Shown here: positions 11,948 through 22,258 of the stretch, piece after piece | How positions within the stretch are numbered: position 1 is the stretch's first letter | Layout of the letters: every line of letters starts with the position of its first letter | DNA from: Liopterus haemorrhoidalis | Lineage: Eukaryota > Arthropoda > Insecta > Coleoptera > Dytiscidae | Direction: 5' to 3' | Length of the DNA stretch: 64,000 nucleotides | Assembly (NCBI GenBank): GCA_963971575.1 | Contig: OZ020612.1 | Coordinates: forward strand, 62,001 to 126,000 | Translations under genes and position numbers: made by a program | The notes under the pieces: generated by a model | The model's input: only the letters and a program-made list of their open reading frames with translations | The model's database searches: none | Told to the model about the DNA's origin: nothing

Positions 11948-12452
11948 GACAAAATGACGGTATAAGGGTTTTTTGGTCATACCTACAAAACCCTAAAAAT
12001 GACCGTTCTAAACAATAATTATGGAAGACTGTATTTTTCTTTTTGAAATTTAATTTATTTTTCAGTGTCATCTCCCTGAAGACACCTTGCTCTTGCGGCC
12101 ACGGCAACTCGGAGATTTGTGTGAGAGGTCAAAAATCCATACTCGTTGCGGTCAAAAGAGAGAATTTAATTAAGTATTTTGTAAAATCTTTACAATTAAT
12201 TTTTGTTGTGGTCATTGCGTAAATATTTAACTATGTTGTTTATCATGTGCGCGTACAAAATCCATTAAACGTTGCTTTCAGAAACAACCGTAGCGAATGT
12301 ACAAAGGCAATTTTCAGGATAAATTAGTTAACTAACCAACGTCCAGTTAGCGAGAAGCAGCTGCAATATCGCCACAACACCGCGTCGCGGCGCCCAGGAA
12401 AAACGACGAGCTTTAGCTATCTACACAATAAATACCTCCACATTATAATAAC
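11451..12452. other. Unassigned DNA around the GACA tract
   Basis: Besides 11880-11990, a somewhat GC-richer patch at 12060-12130 and 12340-12420 holds no clear frame or family. Confidence 0.45.
11880..11990. repeat. (GACA)n tract within a dispersed element
   Basis: Ten GACA-type units preceded by TTGGCTACAATTTTTACC and followed by TTTGGTCATACC...AAAACCCTAAAA. GACA/GACG runs in this setting are common in insect repeats of unclear class; a similar tract is at 18530-18575. Confidence 0.6.
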
Positions 12453-12456
12453 TTAA

Positions 12457-13200
12457 GGGGGGGGTATGGTCAGAGCAGCACATTTTATACCCCTTTTTTA
12501 AGATTTTTTTTAGAAAACTGTTAATAGTAACTTGATTGGGATAATACCTACAGGAAAGAACAACCTTTGAAGAGTATCTAAAAAAATTTTTATTGAAAAA
12601 TATCGAAAATTAAGCTCGTGACATGAATTTGAAATTTTCGTTCAGGACAAAGAGTTGATTTGCGGTGAGACACATAACTAATGACTGGATCATCTAAAAC
12701 AAAAAAACCAAAAATATTTCGTTAGTTTATGAGTTTCTTGAGGTAACGCTGTCGAGATATTTTTTTTTCTTGCTTATTTTTTTTTATGGAATTTTTTACA
12801 ACTGAAAACAGAAATTTCGAAAAAAAAATTTCCGTTTTTTTCGTTTTTTTGACTTCAAACTTATACCAAAAATTAAATAATCTAGATATTTGAAAAAACT
12901 CGACAGCGTTACCTCAAGAAACTCATAAACTAACGAAATATTTTTGGTTTTTTCGTTTTAGATGATCCAGTCATTAGTTATGTGTCTCACCGCAAATCAA
13001 CTCTTTGTCCTGAACGAAAATTTCAAATTCATGTCACGAGCTTAATTTTCGATATTTTTCAATAACATTTTTTTTGGATACTCTTCAAAGGTTGTTCTTT
13101 CCTGTAGGTATTATCCCAATCAAGTTACTATTAACAGTTTTCTAAAAAAAAAATCTTGAAAATGGGTATAAAATGTGCTGCTCTGACCATACCCCCCCCC
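12457..13200. mobile_element. TTAA-flanked palindromic MITE, copy 1 (744 bp)
   Basis: TTAA at 12453-12456 and 13201-13204, the duplication typical of piggyBac. The ends are G(8)TATGGTCAGAGCAGC and its complement. The two halves are near-perfect reverse complements over roughly 350 bp each, meeting near 12790-12870, so a single strand would fold into one long hairpin. The arms contain the block TGACTGGATCATCTAAAAC. No coding capacity. Confidence 0.93.
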
Positions 13201-13204
13201 TTAA

Positions 13205-13952
13205 CCTCTAAAGTATATTGGGATCTTAGTATTCTGTTAGAAGAGTACAACATAATCTTAGTACACTTAAAAACATTAGAACTAAAAGGAAATCTTTGCA
13301 TACAAATAACAACAGTACCAATTCGAAACAGCCGCACGTTATTAAAAATATTTCTTGGGGATGAATGTGTAATGTTAAGTAAAGATTCGTGGAAAGGCAT
13401 TTAAGGGCATAAGATGAAGAGGATTGTTGCCTATAAGGTCAAAGGTTCCGACTGTGAGAGAAATATTCTGATTTTAATTATAAGTAATTCAGTTGTTTCT
13501 CCAGTTTAAAAATGCATCTATAAAATTTCAAGTATTTACCGTTGAAACTCCCATTTGAAATTCAAAGTGAGTTTAATCCAATCTTGAGAATCATGAAAAT
13601 TTAATTCCGAAAAATTATGTGGGAAATGGAAAAATAAAATTAATTTGACTTTCTTTTCAGCTGCGATAGAAGTGTTAAGTGAGAAGCAATCCAAACACAC
13701 TCCAGTCTCTCTCTACCTCCCGTCCATCCTCCAATCACTGCCATTAAAATACATCTATTTAACTAAACCTGACTTTAATCGACTAATTTCAATCTCTTTT
13801 TAAATTCATTTTACTTTTAATTGCAAGTCTCCGACTCGAGCGAAAAATATCTGCTTGCGTTTCCGCCAACAACTGCCTTATGCCCTAACTTCTGGTTTCA
13901 GCTTTTTCTGACTTCGTAACTGTAACAGATGAACCCTTACACCCAGTGGTGT
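13205..13952. other. Unassigned DNA
   Basis: Open frames on both strands at 13131-13404 partly overlap the palindromic MITE end, so they are not genes. The rest is featureless. Confidence 0.45.
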
Positions 13953-13960
13953 ATTGAAAA

Positions 13961-14603
13961 TAAGGTGACCATTTTTTGTCAAATATAAAACCAGGACATT
14001 TAAAATAGCCCAAGTACAGGCGCGTGCAATAGGAGAGAGGTCCTTTTTCCTGACCCCCCCCCAACTAAAAAATCATATACTTAATAAAAACTAAGCTACT
14101 GAAAATAAAATCATCTCTTTTGTAGATAAAAAACAAATCATCAATCAAAATGTAATTAACATATAAGACCACCCCTCCCCGTAAAGAGGCAATAATAAAT
14201 TTTATATTATTTATCGGATATTTTTTAGAAATAGACCCCCCTCTCAGTTAAATTTTCTAGGAGCGCGCCTGCTCAGTCAGCATGAAGAAAAGTGGCTATC
14301 GTAGAATATATATTAAAAAAATATTGCAGAGTAAGCTTAGTTTTTTTGCCTTTAAGTGAAAAAATAAAATGTACTTCTTTTATTTATATTGTAGATTCTG
14401 AAAAGGCCGCTACACTGCTGAGCCGTATTTTGTGTTTAAATTTACGCGCGTACTGAAATATGGACAATTACTCGATCTTTTGAAAAATTAATAATTTTTG
14501 ATTTTGTGTCCCTAAATTGTACTGGTTATATTTCACGACTAACCAGGACCAATGACCAAAAAAACAGTACAGTACTGGTAAAACCAGTACGAATGGTCAC
14601 CTT
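13961..14603. mobile_element. hAT-type MITE, 643 bp, hosting a nested element
   Basis: Ends TAAGGTGACCATT and AATGGTCACCTTA, flanked by direct 8-mers ATTGAAAA (13953-13960 and 14604-14611). Inside, 14018-14271 is itself bounded by CAGGCGCGTGCAATAGGAG and an imperfect complement ending CGCGCCTG. That makes a second, younger insertion, for which I could not find a clear target duplication. Confidence 0.87.
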
Positions 14604-15169
14604 AATTGAAAAGAACAATTATTTAGTCCAATACTTCTAAATAAAAGGAAACAATTTTTTCAATCATGTTTGAGAAAAGAAAAAAATTACTTATTATTTT
14701 TTTTAAATAATATTTTGCCCGTTAATATTCAACTTGAAAGATACTTAGGTCTAAAACATGACACTGACGATGTAATTTCTATATGTATAGTGCCGGAGGT
14801 CTAGACGCTGAGATCTTACCGTCTCTCTTTTATACTCCACTTAGGCCCTGCCTTACTGTACTGTTTTAAATGTGTAAGTCCATAGTTAACATCATCATAC
14901 ATTTTTAAATAAAGCAGAAGAAAAATATAACTGCAATAATTGGAATTTAATTGGATTTTCAATAATCAAGGTAAATTTTTAATGCGGCAAACGGGCAGAC
15001 TGTCGCTCATTTGAGCATAATAAACTAGCTCAGCCTAATTGATTTATTTTTAAAACCCCTGCTTCAGCTTTTCCACGCGACCCAAATACTTAGTGAGTTT
15101 GCATTCCATCATTTTCATCACTAAATGTTAGTTTACTTTCAGTTTCTAATACTGTTTCATCTGAGAGGA

Positions 15170-15255
15170 GAGCTGCTGGCTTTCTTTCTCCTGATAGAGA
15201 TTTAACATTACATTATTATCTACATATTCCCCTTGCTTCTCAACACACTTGCTCC
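15170..15255 (-). pseudogene. Remnant of another mariner-type transposase C-terminus
   Basis: Minus-strand reading gives IWSKCVEKQGEYVDNNVM, resembling the W.KC(I/V)...G.YVE tail of mariner transposases. Only the tail survives, directly next to the previous fragment. Confidence 0.4.
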
Positions 15256-15690
15256 ATATATTAGGGGGACCAGATAGAAATTCATTATTTTAAAGTACAC
15301 ATTTTTTTATTAATTATAATTACAAAATTTAATTTCCATCATTATTTATTATGGCTTCGCAACGTTGTACTAATTTGTCGATACCCTCTCTAGTCTGGCT
15401 TTGACCTAAAATAACTGATCAGGTTTTCTTCATCGGTGATATTTCAAAAAATTTAATTTCGGAGTGTATGTTCCATGGATTTAAATAGGTGAAAATCAGA
15501 AGGCGCGAGATCGGATGAATACGGTGGATGTGGAATAATTTCCCAGTCTAAGTACTGACTTTTGTGGCGGATTATTTTTGCTGAGTGAGCACTTGCATTG
15601 GTATGATGAGAAATTATTCCTTTTTGGTTAAATAAATTTGGACGTTTTTCCTTTAGTTTCTGATTTAGTTTCTTGTTGTTGGGGAACTCG
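15255..15690 (-). pseudogene. Mariner transposase C-terminal fragment
   Basis: On the minus strand the frame reads KEKRPNLFNQKGIISHHTNA, then HPPYSSDLAPSDFHLFKS, stopping at about 15453. After a frameshift it resumes as REGIDKLVQRCEAIINNDGN near 15340-15400. The third catalytic Asp (PSDFHLF) is present. The second is replaced (HHTNA where mariners have HxDNA). A possible terminal repeat, TAGGGGGACCAGATAGAAAT, lies at about 15262-15281. The N-terminal two thirds are absent beyond about 15690. Confidence 0.8.
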
Positions 15691-15725
15691 CCAATGAGCA
15701 GGCGTTCAATGTAAGCAGTGGGTTG

Positions 15726-15890
15726 GTGCTGCGTTGCATTCTAAATGCAAACCAGCCTACTAGCCTATATTACGGTGAAATTTAAGAAAAAGCGCTCGGT
15801 GTTTTTTGTAAATGATATATTGTACCAAATATATTGCGTTGATTATTAGAAAAAATCAGCTGTGGCCACCACAGGACCAACCACCATCAT
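15726..15890 (+). repeat. Dispersed repeat with AAATGCAAACCAGCC motif, copy 1
   Basis: GCATTCTAAATGCAAACCAG and CTACTAGCCTATATTACGGT also occur at 36667-36878, and in reverse at 41772-42206. Ends near CAGTGGC-type sequence in the fuller copies. Class unknown, probably a DNA-type MITE. Confidence 0.75.
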
Positions 15891-16029
15891 AAAGTACTTG
15901 TATAAAATACATTCTAGCAGCAGAGTAGAAATAACTTGGCTTAATATTTTCTAACAGAGATATTATTTATCATGACCATGGAAACGTTGCATGTAAGTAT
16001 GAAAAAATTGAGACAGGCTGGGCGGGGTT

Positions 16030-16260
16030 ATGCAATTTTCAAAATCTTAATGAACCTTGCTATATATATATATATAAAAAAAATACTGCACATATTTAGA
16101 AACCTAAATAATGGTATTAGCCATTCAAATTAAAATTAACAAAAAAAATATTTTAACATAAAATTTATTTTCGCATCCCAAATAATCATCATTCACTTAC
16201 TAAAACCTGCGAAACCCTGAAATTTTGTGAAAATTCACACTTCACATCAATTTTTTAATT
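16030..16260 (-). repeat. Dispersed repeat, reverse copy
   Basis: Reverse complement of 10850-11150 with a (TA)n expansion at 16063-16075. Confidence 0.75.
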
Positions 16261-16367
16261 TTCAATTTTTGGTACTTTTCGACAATTTAATTTAATGGCC
16301 TATTAATAAAGTTGTGTGCTAACCACTAAATCTTCATTTTTTTTCTAAACTATTTAAAGTCTGAGGA

Positions 16368-16420
16368 TTTCAAAAATTCAAACCGCAGGTCTCTATCTCT
16401 TACCGTTTTTGAGATATGAT
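16368..16420 (-). repeat. Lone inverted fragment of the 150-bp repeat
   Basis: Reverse complement resembles the unit segment ATATCTCAAAAA.GGTAAGA.A.AGAGAC through GGTTTGAATTTTTG. It lies about 0.8 kb before the array in opposite orientation. Confidence 0.6.
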
Positions 16421-16429
16421 TGTTTGGAA

Positions 16430-16790
16430 AATTAAAGTTGGCATTTCCATATTTAAAAAAAAAATAAATACATAATAATATTTAAAAAATAAGAATAAAT
16501 AAAATAATGTAAACCTATGTTTGTTAATAATAATAATAATAATAGTTTTTTTATTTAGCTAATGCTAGTAAGATCCATATTAACAAACATAAACATATAA
16601 ATATTATAATAAACATTCAAATCAAATTTAATCCTTATTTTGTCAATTTAAACCATTATTTGTCCACTTAGTTCATGCAAAACGTGATTTTTGTCAAATT
16701 TAAATATCGATTTTTCGTAATTTAGCACTTTAAAATTTTAATAACATATTTGAATTAATTGTTTGTGACCTTAATAATAAGTAGGTCGTA
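16430..16790. repeat. Dispersed AT-rich repeat, copy B
   Basis: Counterpart of 5690-5970, with small insertions including an (AAT)n run at about 16525-16545. Confidence 0.55.
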
Positions 16791-17224
16791 AAATTAGGTT
16801 CCAAACTTGTTGCAAATTGGTTTGTAATGTTTTCTACAATAATTTCAAAACTGTATTACTGTGATAAATCATATTTTGAATGTTATCTTCTCAAATATTT
16901 TTAATATCAGCCCTGCCTACGAAATCCTGTAAACTATGAAAATTCACAGTTTATATATTTTTTCAGATAAACAGGTTTCGTCGCATAAATGTTTACGTAA
17001 TTCCTGCTAATGATATAAAAATAAAATTTCCTTATCAACTTATTTAAGAGGATTAATTATTTTTTTAATCCCATACTAATTCATTTGTAGTTAACAAAAC
17101 ATCGAGATAACATTAAAATGTCTTTCTTATAAATTCTAAGTTATTTTTTGTACGTATTTTAACGTTGAATATATTGGGTCTCGTGAAAGTGTAGTTATTT
17201 TTGGAAATTTGGATATTAAATCAA

Positions 17225-18255
17225 AAACTATATCTAAAAAATGGTAAGTAATAGAGACCTAAGGTTTAAATCTTTAAAACATTTAGTTTTACGATGTTTT
17301 TTCTGTAATATTTGGTCCGTAATGACCTAAAACTAATTGGTAAAATTTTGATTTTATTTTGTAAATTTTAAAAATTCATATCTCAAAAAAGGTAAGAAAG
17401 AGAGACTTGAGGTTTGAATTTTTGGAATTCTCACACCTTGTTTTGTCTAGAAAAATATAATGTTTGGTCCGTAATGACCTAAAACTATTAGGGAAAATTT
17501 ATATTTTTTGGAATTTTAAAATATTCATATCTCATAAAAGGTAAGAAATAGAGATTTTAGGTTTGAATTTTTGGAATTATCACACCTTGTTTTGTCTAGA
17601 AAAAATTAATGTTTGGTCCGTAATGACCTAAAACTATTAGGGAAAATTTTGAAACTTTTTGTAATTTTAAAAATTCATATCTCAAAAAAAGTAAGAAAGA
17701 GAGACTTGAGGTTTGAATTTTTGGAATTCTCACACCTTGTTTTGTCTAGAAAAATATAATGTTTGGTCCGTAATGACCTAAAACTAATGGGGAAAATTTT
17801 GAAACTTTTTGTAATTTTAAAAATTCATATCTCAAAAAAGGTAAGAAAGAGAGACTTGAGGTTTGAATTTTTGGAATTCTCACATTTTGTTTTGTCTAGA
17901 AAAATATAATGTTTGGTCCGTAATGACCTAAAACTATTAGGGAAAATTTTGATTTTTTTTGGAATTTTAAAAAATTCATATCTCATAAAAGGTAAGAAAT
18001 AGAGATTTGAGGTTTGAATTTTTGGAATTATCACACCTTGTTTTGTCTAGAAAAAATTAATGTTTGGTTCGTAATGACCTAAAACTATTAGGGAAAATTT
18101 TGATTTTAATGGAATTTAAAAAAATCTTATCTCAAAAAAGGTAAGAGATAGAGACTTGAGGATTGAATTTTTGGAATTCTCACATCTTATTTTGTCTAGA
18201 AAAAATTAATGTTTGGTCTGTAATGACCTAAAACTATTAGGGAAAAATTTGGAAA
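17225..18255. repeat. Tandem array, about 150-bp unit, seven copies
   Basis: The block TTTGGTCCGTAATGACC recurs at about 17311, 17463, 17612, 17762, 17912, 18063 and 18212, spacing 149-152 bp. Each unit also has ATATCTCA(A)nGGTAAGA, GAGGTTTGAATTTTTGGAAT and CACCTTGTTTTGTCTAGAAA. The first unit is the most diverged. Frames inside are not coding. Confidence 0.95.
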
Positions 18256-18524
18256 AATTTTTCAATTTTTTTTTTTCATTTTATCAAAGAATGTCACAAA
18301 TAAAAGTTGTCAGTTATTGCTTTAATAGCAACTTTTGTTCAATAATTTTTTTCGAAATATTATTCTGTTGTGAAATATTTGCATAAATCTTAAAATCTAC
18401 ACGAGTAAACTCCTATTTTTACTTAACGGATTTTTACTAAAAGTTGATCAACTCGTGCCATTGATGGCAGAAGCTTAAATATGAAGTTTCATAAAAATCC
18501 TTTCAGCCGAATTTGCTCTGCACG

Positions 18525-18580
18525 TGTACACAGACGGACGGACGGACAGACAGACAGACGGACGGACAGACAGACCGAAT
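18525..18580. repeat. (GACA/GACG)n tract
   Basis: Twelve tetranucleotide units, flanked by CTGCACGTGTACA and AATCATGCTAAAAATAGTC. Confidence 0.85.
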
Positions 18581-18599
18581 CATGCTAAAAATAGTCAAA

Positions 18600-19340
18600 A
18601 CGTTATGTAGGGACCTCAATTCGTGGAGATCCATCGAAATCTCGAAATGTCAAAATCGGTATGATCACAATACCTCCCTTATATATGTTGGCGGTCGGTA
18701 AAAAGTAAATATGTTTTGGTTGTATTATGTGGGGGTTGCGCAGCCCTGCAAACCAAAGCAAAAGCCGTCACTGATCATTGTTTTCCAGCGATGTAGGTAA
18801 ATATGTGAGAGAGTTGTTCAAACAGTGTTTCACAAACTGAAGTAATCTCCGGTGGGTGGAGAACAACAGTGTACAGTGTACCAGTGATTCAGGTGTGCAG
18901 TTTTAGAACGTGTGTTGTTGTTGTTGCGGGAGGTATACCGGGGGGGGGTATTGCATGCTCTCTGTTTCCGGTACAGTTGAAGAGAATCTGCTCCGCTCTT
19001 GTGACCAGCACCTGGATTAAAAATAGTAGATGTAATGAAAAGATGGCGCGATGAGTGCCAGGATGCTGGAAAGCGGAGAGTTGGCAATTAAACTGGATTG
19101 CAATTCTGGAATGGAGCGAGAGCCTCTTCAGCTCCATACAGCCAGCAGTAACAACGCTCTCAACAATCAATATCCACCAGGGGACGCTTCATTCAAACAC
19201 TCTATTACCATCACATACCTATCTTAGAAATCAAACCATTACATCATAAATAAAACTAAAAAGATACGAGGCTCATTTCAGAAGCTCGCCTCTCACCACC
19301 CACACCCCACACACCTCACACCCCCTTAATCAAATACTCT
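18600..19340. other. Unassigned, GC-richer segment
   Basis: 18830-19200 has balanced composition and several short frames on both strands, none with a recognised domain. It includes a G(9) tract at 18942 and AGCACCTGGATTAA. An old exon or regulatory segment is possible. Confidence 0.35.
18720..18775 (+). repeat. End fragment of the same dispersed repeat
   Basis: GCGCAGCCCTGCAAACCAAAGC followed by AAAAGCCGTCACTG matches the outer end of the 41772 copy. Confidence 0.6.
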
Positions 19341-19425
19341 ATTTTTCCTTTTGACTGCTTTTATTTTTCGGTATAATCTCCCTGGATTTCAATACAACTT
19401 TTCCAGCGCCATGTATTAAGATATT
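19340..19425 (-). pseudogene. Mariner-type transposase C-terminal remnant
   Basis: Minus-strand reading gives WRWKSCIEIQGDYTEK and stop, the same tail pattern as the copy at 24530-24600. No upstream transposase sequence is recognisable. Confidence 0.45.
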
Positions 19426-19789
19426 TAATATTTTTAGGGTGCATAATTTCTATGCGTTTGACGACTTTTTCACCTCCAAAACATCAAAATTGTTCGGACG
19501 TGGAATTGAAAACTACCACAACGCTGGGAATCAATCGTGATATTGACGTAAATAAATTCAATATCGATATCAGGATTAAATGATAATTTTAATATAACCC
19601 AGCATTTCATAAAATCACACCCGCTTAAAATTTTCTTCATTATTCAATATTTCTAAACTAGGCGGTGCATCCGCGAGTTTATTCTAATTATCGCAAATCG
19701 CAAAATGAATAACTATTTATTTAATGAAAAAAATCAATTATAACTGGAACTGTGCAATTGGAAATCCTTGTTTCAGTCGCCAAGAAAAT

Positions 19790-20690
19790 ATGTCAACTGA
19801 AATTTACATTTTTGTTGTCATGAGCTCTCCTTTTAAGGAGGGGGGGGGTATGGTCAGAGCAGCACATTTTATACCCATTTTCAAGATTTTTTTTTAGAAA
19901 ACTGTTAATAGTAACTTGATTGGGATAATACCTACAGTAAAGAACAACCTTTGAAGAGTATCCATAAAAAAAATTTATTGAAAAATATCGAAAATTAAAC
20001 TCGTGACATGAATTTGAAATTTTCGTTCAGGACAAAGAGTTGATTTGCGGTGAGACACATAACTAATGACTGGATCATCTAAAACAAAAAACCAAAAATA
20101 TTTCGTTAGTTTATGAGTTTCTTGAGGTAACGCTGTCGAGATATTTTTTTTCTTGCTTTTTTTTTATGGAATTTTTTACAACTGAAAACAGAAATTTCGA
20201 AAAAAAAATTTTTTCGTTTTTTTGACTTCAAACTTATACCAAAAATTAAATAATCTAGATATTTGAAAAAACTCGACAGCGTTACCTCAAGAAACTCATA
20301 AACTAATGAAATATTTTTGATTTTTTTGTTTTAGATGATCCAGTCATTAGTTATGTGTCTCACCGCAAATCAACTCTTTGTCCTGAACGAAAATTTCAAA
20401 TTCATGTCACGAGCTTAATTTTCAATATTTTTCAATAAAATTTTTTTTGGATACTCTTCAAAGGTTGTTCTTTACTGTAGGTATTATCCCAATCAAGTTA
20501 CTATTAACAGTTTTCTAAAAAAAAATCTTGAAAATGGGTATAAAATGTGCTGCTCTGACCATACCCCCCCCCCTTAAGGTTCGAAGTGGGTTTTTGCTCA
20601 ATAAAATGATCAAAAGCCTCACTTAAAAGGTAAAAGTTACTAGAATTCAACTAGTTCCGCTTAAACCAAGGAAACAGACTATATGTATCA
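19790..20690. repeat. Old MITE split by palindromic MITE copy 2
   Basis: The halves 19790-19836 (TTGTTGTCATGAGCTCTCC) and 20578-20690 (CAAAAGCCTCACTTAAAAGG; CTAGTTCCGCTTAAACC) are collinear with the uninterrupted 57510-57665. Confidence 0.6.
19837..20573. mobile_element. TTAA-flanked palindromic MITE, copy 2 (737 bp)
   Basis: Same family and ends, with TTAA at 19833-19836 and 20574-20577. It sits inside an older repeat (19790-19836 plus 20578-20690) whose uninterrupted relative is at 57510-57665, giving an empty-site comparison. Confidence 0.93.
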
Positions 20691-20729
20691 ATCTAATATA
20701 TTAAATGAAATTTACACCAAATGTTTTTA

Positions 20730-20935
20730 TATCAAATTCCTATGTTCAGCGAGAGGCAACAGCTACATCAAGCAATATCATTATCATTTTATTTTTGAAA
20801 TTACTTTTATTTTTCAATAATCCTTCTGAACTTCAACACACTTTGTCCAGCCATGTTCTATTGCCATTATCCTATATCCGGGAAGTGTGTTTCCTCAACT
20901 CAGAATGCGTTATCCTGATGATATATAAACCATGA
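20730..20935 (-). pseudogene. Diverged copy of the 24.5-kb mariner C-terminus
   Basis: Nucleotide-level similarity to 24530-24660: the same order of a TTTTCAA tract, an ACTTCAACACA block, TTGTCCAGC.ATGTTC and GGAAGTG..TTCCTCAACTC. Frames are broken throughout. It lies just beyond the interrupted repeat at 19790-20690. Confidence 0.6.
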
Positions 20936-21040
20936 AATAGGGTAACCGACGAGTTCATCGAAAATAAATTCATCGACCACTGCTTTTTTGGCTTTCCGAT
21001 CCCCTCGGCATTCCTCTCAAATATTTACAAAATATTTTTT

Positions 21041-21145
21041 TTTCGATGAATTGATCATTCGATGAATTGATCATTCTATGAATTGATTTTCGATGAATTG
21101 ATTTTCGATGAATTGATTTTCGATGAATTGATTTTCGATGAACTT
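21041..21145. repeat. 15-bp minisatellite CGATGAATTGATTTT
   Basis: About six tandem copies; a plus-strand frame reads IFDEL repeatedly, which I treat as fortuitous. Confidence 0.9.
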
Positions 21146-21448
21146 ACAGTGAATCATAAAATAGACTGCAGACATGAAACAGTCTGCAGAACTTTTTCTG
21201 CAGACCAAATGGACTTCAGGTGTAGCAATACAACCCAGAATTTTAAATATAGCACCGACACCTTCACACCTTCAGGTGGCGAACTTTTCAAATGACTCGT
21301 ATTTTCACGTAATATATAAAGTCCCGTCACAGTTATTTAAATGTGAATTGGAATAATATTTAAAGATTTTTCTTTCGAGATGACATTTGATAGGTCTACT
21401 TTACGGTGGCAGAAAATGAAAGAATAATGATTAGACTCGCAAATGTCA

Positions 21449-21485
21449 GAGGGCGAGGGCGAGGGCGAGGGCGAGGGCGAGGGCA
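21449..21485. repeat. (GAGGGC)6 hexamer array
   Basis: Six perfect units. Confidence 0.95.
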
Positions 21486-21706
21486 AGTCAAGCGAGTAGT
21501 CAGCGAGAACTGTCACTTCAAATGGACTTAAGGCTGCATAATTCACAGCTCTCCGTTATCAGCTCCTAGCTTTATCAAACTCACAGATTTAATACGATAT
21601 TTCATTGCGCCAAATGCATTCATACACACAAATAATGATACAAGTTAGAAACACACATAAAAATGATAGAAATTGAAACGAACACCAGTCTAATCAAGAA
21701 TATTAT

Positions 21707-22258
21707 AATAGTTAAGTTTATGGGAGTCGGACAGGTGTAGAAATAAATAAAAAAGTTTATTTAACTAAGCTTACGTTTCGATTTTAATCAAATCTTCCTC
21801 AGAGCTAAAAAGATTTAGAATCAGTTAGAAATTACATAATTAATATTGTTATTATGAATACATTATCAAACTACAGCTGAATGGTTTAGGTACTAAGTGT
21901 ACATGAATAATTATTAGTTATAGATAGATTACAGATGATAATACAGTTAAATATAAAAAAGTCAAATAATAAAAAATATATGAGTTACGCAAAATTTGAT
22001 TTAAAATAAATAATTAAATAATTAAAATAAATAAGTACATAAATAAAATTTGTTATACCTAGTTAGTCACATAATTTAAAATTATAACGTTAAATAATAA
22101 AAAAAGAGTTACGTAAAATTGATTTAAAATATATAAATAAATAAATAAAAATAAATAAATCATAAATAAATTTTACTATACCTAGTTAAAGTCACATAAT
22201 TTTAAAATAAAACGTTAAATAATAAAATATTGTCCAACTCCCATAAACTTAACTATTA
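21707..22258. mobile_element. Penelope-like inverted-repeat element, third type
   Basis: Short outer arms (AATAGTTAAGTTTATGGGAG and its complement at 22233-22258). Minus-strand core CTGAGGAA-GATTT-GATTA-AAATC-GAAACG at 21775-21802. The interior is AT-rich with an AAATA-type tetranucleotide run near 22131-22165 and an internal near-duplication (about 21950-22080 and 22085-22215). Confidence 0.45.

Noticed and set aside
11795..12107. ORFs with repeated VCLS or RQTD residues (also 18513-18701)
   Set aside because: Frames through GACA/GACG microsatellites.
13131..13404. Overlapping 82- and 89-codon ORFs on both strands
   Set aside because: They begin within the end of palindromic MITE copy 1 and show no domain.
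17225..18255. Considered as a CRISPR-like array
   Set aside because: Units are about 150 bp with no short conserved repeat/unique spacer pattern, and the genome is eukaryotic.
18830..19250. Cluster of four ORFs on both strands
   Set aside because: Composition effect in a GC-richer patch; no recognisable protein or splice-bounded exon.
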